Positions 61,268-64,000 of a stretch of 64,000 nucleotides of DNA are shown here, one piece after another. The notes under the pieces were generated by a model. The model made no database searches and was not told where the DNA came from. It saw only the letters and a program-made list of their open reading frames with translations. The stretch is taken from contig NZ_CP134050.1 of assembly GCF_031583145.1 (NCBI RefSeq), forward strand, positions 2,307,501 to 2,371,500, written 5' to 3'. Position 1 is the stretch's first letter, and each line of letters opens with the position of its first letter. Origin of the DNA: Brevibacillus brevis (GTDB lineage: Bacteria > Bacillota > Bacilli > Brevibacillales > Brevibacillaceae). The position numbers and the translations under genes are program-made.

Positions 61268-62188
61268 ATGAGATACCGCAGATTGGGAAAAACGGATCTG
61301 AACGTTTCGGTTGTCGGGCTTGGCACCTGGCAGTTCGGCGGAGAGTGGGGAATGGATTTTACCCAAAGCGAAGTCGATGCGATCCTGAACAAGGCGAAAG
61401 AACTCGGGATCAATCTGATCGATACCGCTGAATGCTACGGCGATCATCTGTCGGAGAGCCTGATCGGGGACTACCTGCAGAGAGACCGCAGAGAAGACTG
61501 GATCGTGGCAACCAAATTCGGCCATCACTTCCACGACAAGTTCAGCCGTACGGATCAATACGGGCCGGCCGAGGTACTGCAGCAGCTGGATCAGTCCTTG
61601 AAAGCCCTGAAAACGGACTACATCGATCTGTACCAGTTCCATTCCGGCCCGAATGAAGCGTTTGACAACGACGACCTCTGGACCATGCTTGACAAGCAGG
61701 TGCAGGCAGGGAAAATCAGGCATTTGGGCCTGTCGATCGCCAAAAACGGCAACCTCCACCAAACGGAGTCGGCATCCAAGGTAAATGCGAAGACGATTCA
61801 GGTCGTGTACAATCGCCTGGACCGCAAGCCGGAGGAAGAAGTATTCGCCTCTTGCCAGCAGCAAGATCTTGGCGTACTCGCTCGTGTCCCCCTGGCGAGC
61901 GGCTATTTGAGCGGAAAGTACAAGCCGGGTTCTGTGTTCGCCGGAAACGATGTCCGTCACCGCCACGACAAGCAGCATGTCGCGAGTCTGCTGGAGCAGG
62001 TGGAAGAAATCAAGCGTACGGAAGTGCCGGAAGGGATGGACATGGCGCAGTGGGCGCTGGCCTGGTGCCTGAAGCATCCTGCCGTCACCACCGTCATTCC
62101 GGGAAGCAAGAGTCCAGCTCAGGTGGAAGCCAATGCGAAAGCGGCAGAATTGGCGAGCGACGACCATCCGCAGGCAGTTGTAAAATAG
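61268..62188 (+). CDS. aldo/keto reductase
   Basis: 306 aa NADPH-dependent oxidoreductase of the AKR11/YhdN-like group. The catalytic residues are Asp52 and Tyr57 (DTAECYGDH), Lys83 (ATKFGHHF) and the His in LYQFHSG. The C-terminal cofactor site is VIPGSKSPAQVEAN. RBS GGGGAGGGG precedes ATG 61268. Substrate unknown. Confidence 0.9.
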   Translation: MRYRRLGKTDLNVSVVGLGTWQFGGEWGMDFTQSEVDAILNKAKELGINLIDTAECYGDHLSESLIGDYLQRDRREDWIVATKFGHHFHDKFSRTDQYGPAEVLQQLDQSLKALKTDYIDLYQFHSGPNEAFDNDDLWTMLDKQVQAGKIRHLGLSIAKNGNLHQTESASKVNAKTIQVVYNRLDRKPEEEVFASCQQQDLGVLARVPLASGYLSGKYKPGSVFAGNDVRHRHDKQHVASLLEQVEEIKRTEVPEGMDMAQWALAWCLKHPAVTTVIPGSKSPAQVEANAKAAELASDDHPQAVVK

Positions 62189-62208
62189 GCTGGGGCAAGA
62201 AAAAGAAA

Positions 62209-62242
62209 GAGGGCAGTGTCTCGACGGACACGCCCTTTTTTT
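62209..62242 (+). terminator. terminator after the aldo/keto reductase
   Basis: AGGGC(A)GTGTC / GACACGCCCT followed by seven T. Confidence 0.85.
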
Positions 62243-62251
62243 CATGCACAG

Positions 62252-62674
62252 TTATTCCAGAAAGCGGGCCCTTGCCTCAGGGGTAGGCAGCATACACTGC
62301 TTGGCTTGCCCCCACCAACGGTAGCGATTCCGGGCGATCCAATCATAGATCGGGTCGCGGAGGCTCCTTGGCAGCATCCTTGCGGCGGTTGCGAGGAAGG
62401 GCCAAGCTCCATTCAGCTTGCGGCCTACGCGCAGGATCGCATCAGATTTGGTATACAGCTTCCCATTCTCGATCAGTACCACGGATTGGAGGTTGCCCTC
62501 GTATTGAAAAGCGGACAGCAGTTCTTGACCTTTCGCCGATTGCAGGGATGCAAAGTGGATGCGGCCATGCGGGTCCCGGCGCAGAATGAACTGAACGGCG
62601 CCATTGCAAAAATGGCAGACGCCGTCAAACAACAAGATGGATGCGGTATGGCCCGGCTGTTGGGATGTTGGCAC
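62252..62674 (-). CDS. yuxK: DCC-family thiol-disulfide oxidoreductase-like protein (YuxK)
   Basis: 140 aa. The family name motif is seen as LLFDGVCHFCNG, with Cys20 and Cys23 as a CxxC pair, followed by FILRRDPHGRIHFASLQS. The C-terminal part ends PIYDWIARNRYRWWGQ. The start is GTG 62674 with GGGAGGA upstream. It lies about 100 nt after hutH on the same strand. Confidence 0.88.
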   Translation of the reverse strand: MPTSQQPGHTASILLFDGVCHFCNGAVQFILRRDPHGRIHFASLQSAKGQELLSAFQYEGNLQSVVLIENGKLYTKSDAILRVGRKLNGAWPFLATAARMLPRSLRDPIYDWIARNRYRWWGQAKQCMLPTPEARARFLE

Positions 62675-62773
62675 GGGGCAGTCCTCCCATTTTTCGACGA
62701 ATCGAGTCGATGTAGCTTCCTTTTTATCTTAGCAGAGCTTCACGCGAAAAAGAATAGGGCAGTCCGGGGTAAG

Positions 62774-64000
62774 CTACACCCAGAAGAGCGTCCCCTTGCG
62801 GATGAGCTCCTCCGCTCGCACGAGGTCGGGATTCATCTCCCGGTCATCAGTGAGGCGGGGAATGACCTTGCGCAGTTCTTTGAAAGCTCTCCGAGTTCCC
62901 GCTCCCAGATCACCGGTGCCAAAATCGATCGCTTGCGCCGCAGCCAAATATTCGATGGCAAGTACCTTTGCCGTATTGTCTACAATCGTACGCAGCTTGC
63001 GGGCAGCTGTCGTCCCCATGCTTACATGGTCTTCCTGATTTGCAGATGACGGGATCGAGTCTACAGACGCAGGATGGCAAAGCACTTTGTTTTCCGAGAC
63101 GATCGACGCTGCCACATACTGCGTGATCATGAATCCGGAGTGCAGTCCTCCGTTTTCCGTCAGAAAGCCGGGGAGGCCGCTCAATTGCGGGTTGACCAGG
63201 CGTTCGGTTCGGCGCTCGGAGATGTTCGCGAGCTCTGCGACGGCGATGGCCATAAAATCCGCTGCAAGTGCCATGGGCTGGCCGTGGAAGTTTCCTCCTG
63301 AAATAACATCGCCGGTTTCTGTGAACAGGACGGGATTGTCGGTCACGCTGTTGCATTCACGAGTGACCGTGGACCATACGTATTCGAGGGTGTCCCTCGT
63401 GGCTCCGTGCACCTGGGGAATGCACCGAAGGCTGTACGCGTCTTGCACACGCAGCTGTCCTTGCTCAGTCGTGCGCTCGCTCCCTGCAAGATGGATCAGA
63501 AGCTTGCGGGCGGACTCCTGTTGTCCCGGGTGAGGACGGACGAGATGCAGCTGCGGATCGAATGCCTTCGGAATGCCGCGCAGAGCTTCGATCGTCATGG
63601 CGGAAATCACTTCTGCGCTCTCCAGAAGGACTCGTGCGTCGTACAAAGCGAGGCAAAGCTGAGCCGTCATCGCTTGCGTACCGTTGATGAGTGCGAGCCC
63701 TTCCTTTGCCTGGAGAGTGATCGGCGAAAGGCCTGCCTGCTCCAGCGCTTCCTTTCCTGGCATGCGCCGGCCGTTCACCTCGGCCTCTCCCTTGCCAAGC
63801 ATCACGAGGACCATATGGGCGAGCGGGGCCAGGTCGCCGCTTGCTCCCAGCGAGCCTTGCTGGGGGATAATCGGGTGAACTCCCCTGTTGAGAAGCTCCA
63901 AAAGAAGCTGCAGCGTCTCTTCGCGGATGCCAGAGTAGCCCTTGGCCAGCGCATTGATGCGCAAAGCCATTATGGCCCGAACGACTTCCGACGGATACGG
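62774..64000 (-). CDS. hutH: histidine ammonia-lyase HutH, 5' part beyond the window
   Basis: The visible 408 residues include the MIO prosthetic-group motif GSLGASGDLAPLAH (Ala-Ser-Gly), LINGTQAMTAQLCLALYDA, ALRGIPKAFDPQLHLVRPHPGQ, QVHGATRDTLEY and CNSVTDNPVLF. It deaminates histidine to urocanate, the first step of histidine use. The coding frame continues unbroken to base 64000 (PYPSEVVRAIMALR at the edge), so the start lies outside. No other hut gene is in the window. Confidence 0.93.
   Translation of the reverse strand, partial: PYPSEVVRAIMALRINALAKGYSGIREETLQLLLELLNRGVHPIIPQQGSLGASGDLAPLAHMVLVMLGKGEAEVNGRRMPGKEALEQAGLSPITLQAKEGLALINGTQAMTAQLCLALYDARVLLESAEVISAMTIEALRGIPKAFDPQLHLVRPHPGQQESARKLLIHLAGSERTTEQGQLRVQDAYSLRCIPQVHGATRDTLEYVWSTVTRECNSVTDNPVLFTETGDVISGGNFHGQPMALAADFMAIAVAELANISERRTERLVNPQLSGLPGFLTENGGLHSGFMITQYVAASIVSENKVLCHPASVDSIPSSANQEDHVSMGTTAARKLRTIVDNTAKVLAIEYLAAAQAIDFGTGDLGAGTRRAFKELRKVIPRLTDDREMNPDLVRAEELIRKGTLFWV

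Overview
The window most likely comes from an endospore-forming, aerobic member of the Firmicutes close to Brevibacillus (order Bacillales). This is inferred from gene content: spore photoproduct lyase, a YhcN/YlaJ-type spore lipoprotein, a YjcZ-type micropeptide, the yod genes, acsA, a dgk/dck pair, mntABCD with a long MntC, and czcO-czcD. Base composition looks GC-richer than Bacillus subtilis. The species is not identified. No CRISPR array, prophage or plasmid gene was seen. The only mobile element is one intact IS21-family insertion sequence.

Layout: 1-2700 holds the 3' end of a 23S rRNA, then tRNA-Ser, Met, Trp, His, Cys and Arg with no 5S gene between, and a separately promoted tRNA-Leu/tRNA-Glu pair. 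2.9-6.4 kb has a membrane glycosyltransferase, a YtqA-type radical SAM protein, a GDPD and a 26-residue spore micropeptide. 6.5-16.0 kb is the most coherent block: a beta-lysine acetyltransferase (AblB/YodP), a PucR-type regulator, YodT, YodS, YodR, YodQ, a GabT-type aminotransferase and an aldehyde dehydrogenase. Read together they suggest a route from beta-lysine through acetylated intermediates to 4-aminobutyrate and succinate. tRNA-Ser and the IS21 element follow.

19.3-31.9 kb carries an acyl-CoA ligase, a NamZ/DUF1343-polysaccharide deacetylase fusion, a copper-amine-oxidase-like secreted protein, a spore lipoprotein, a large STAND/BTAD regulator, a TetR-HlyD-ABC-2 permease operon and a DUF3907 protein. 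32.0-43.7 kb is mostly on the minus strand: a subtilase, a TRIC channel, a Cof phosphatase, a UgpC/MsmX ATPase, a second PucR-type regulator, a metallophosphoesterase, acsA (plus strand), czcO-czcD, and an unrecognised protein with a HEXXGH motif.

43.9-50.7 kb is a metal-homeostasis region: a Zur-box-like site before a YcgR-YcgQ-GNAT operon, then mntABCD reading the other way behind MntR-box-like repeats. After that come a two-component system, thiD, an ECF sigma/DUF4179 anti-sigma pair with an ECF-type promoter, splB, dgk-dck, a methyltransferase, a divergent pterin dehydratase homologue, a DUF3109 protein, an acyl-CoA thioesterase, an aldo/keto reductase, a DCC thioredoxin-like protein, and hutH running off the right edge. 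Start codons were chosen by ribosome binding site, so many genes begin inside the longest open frame. Functions rest on motif recognition, without database searches.
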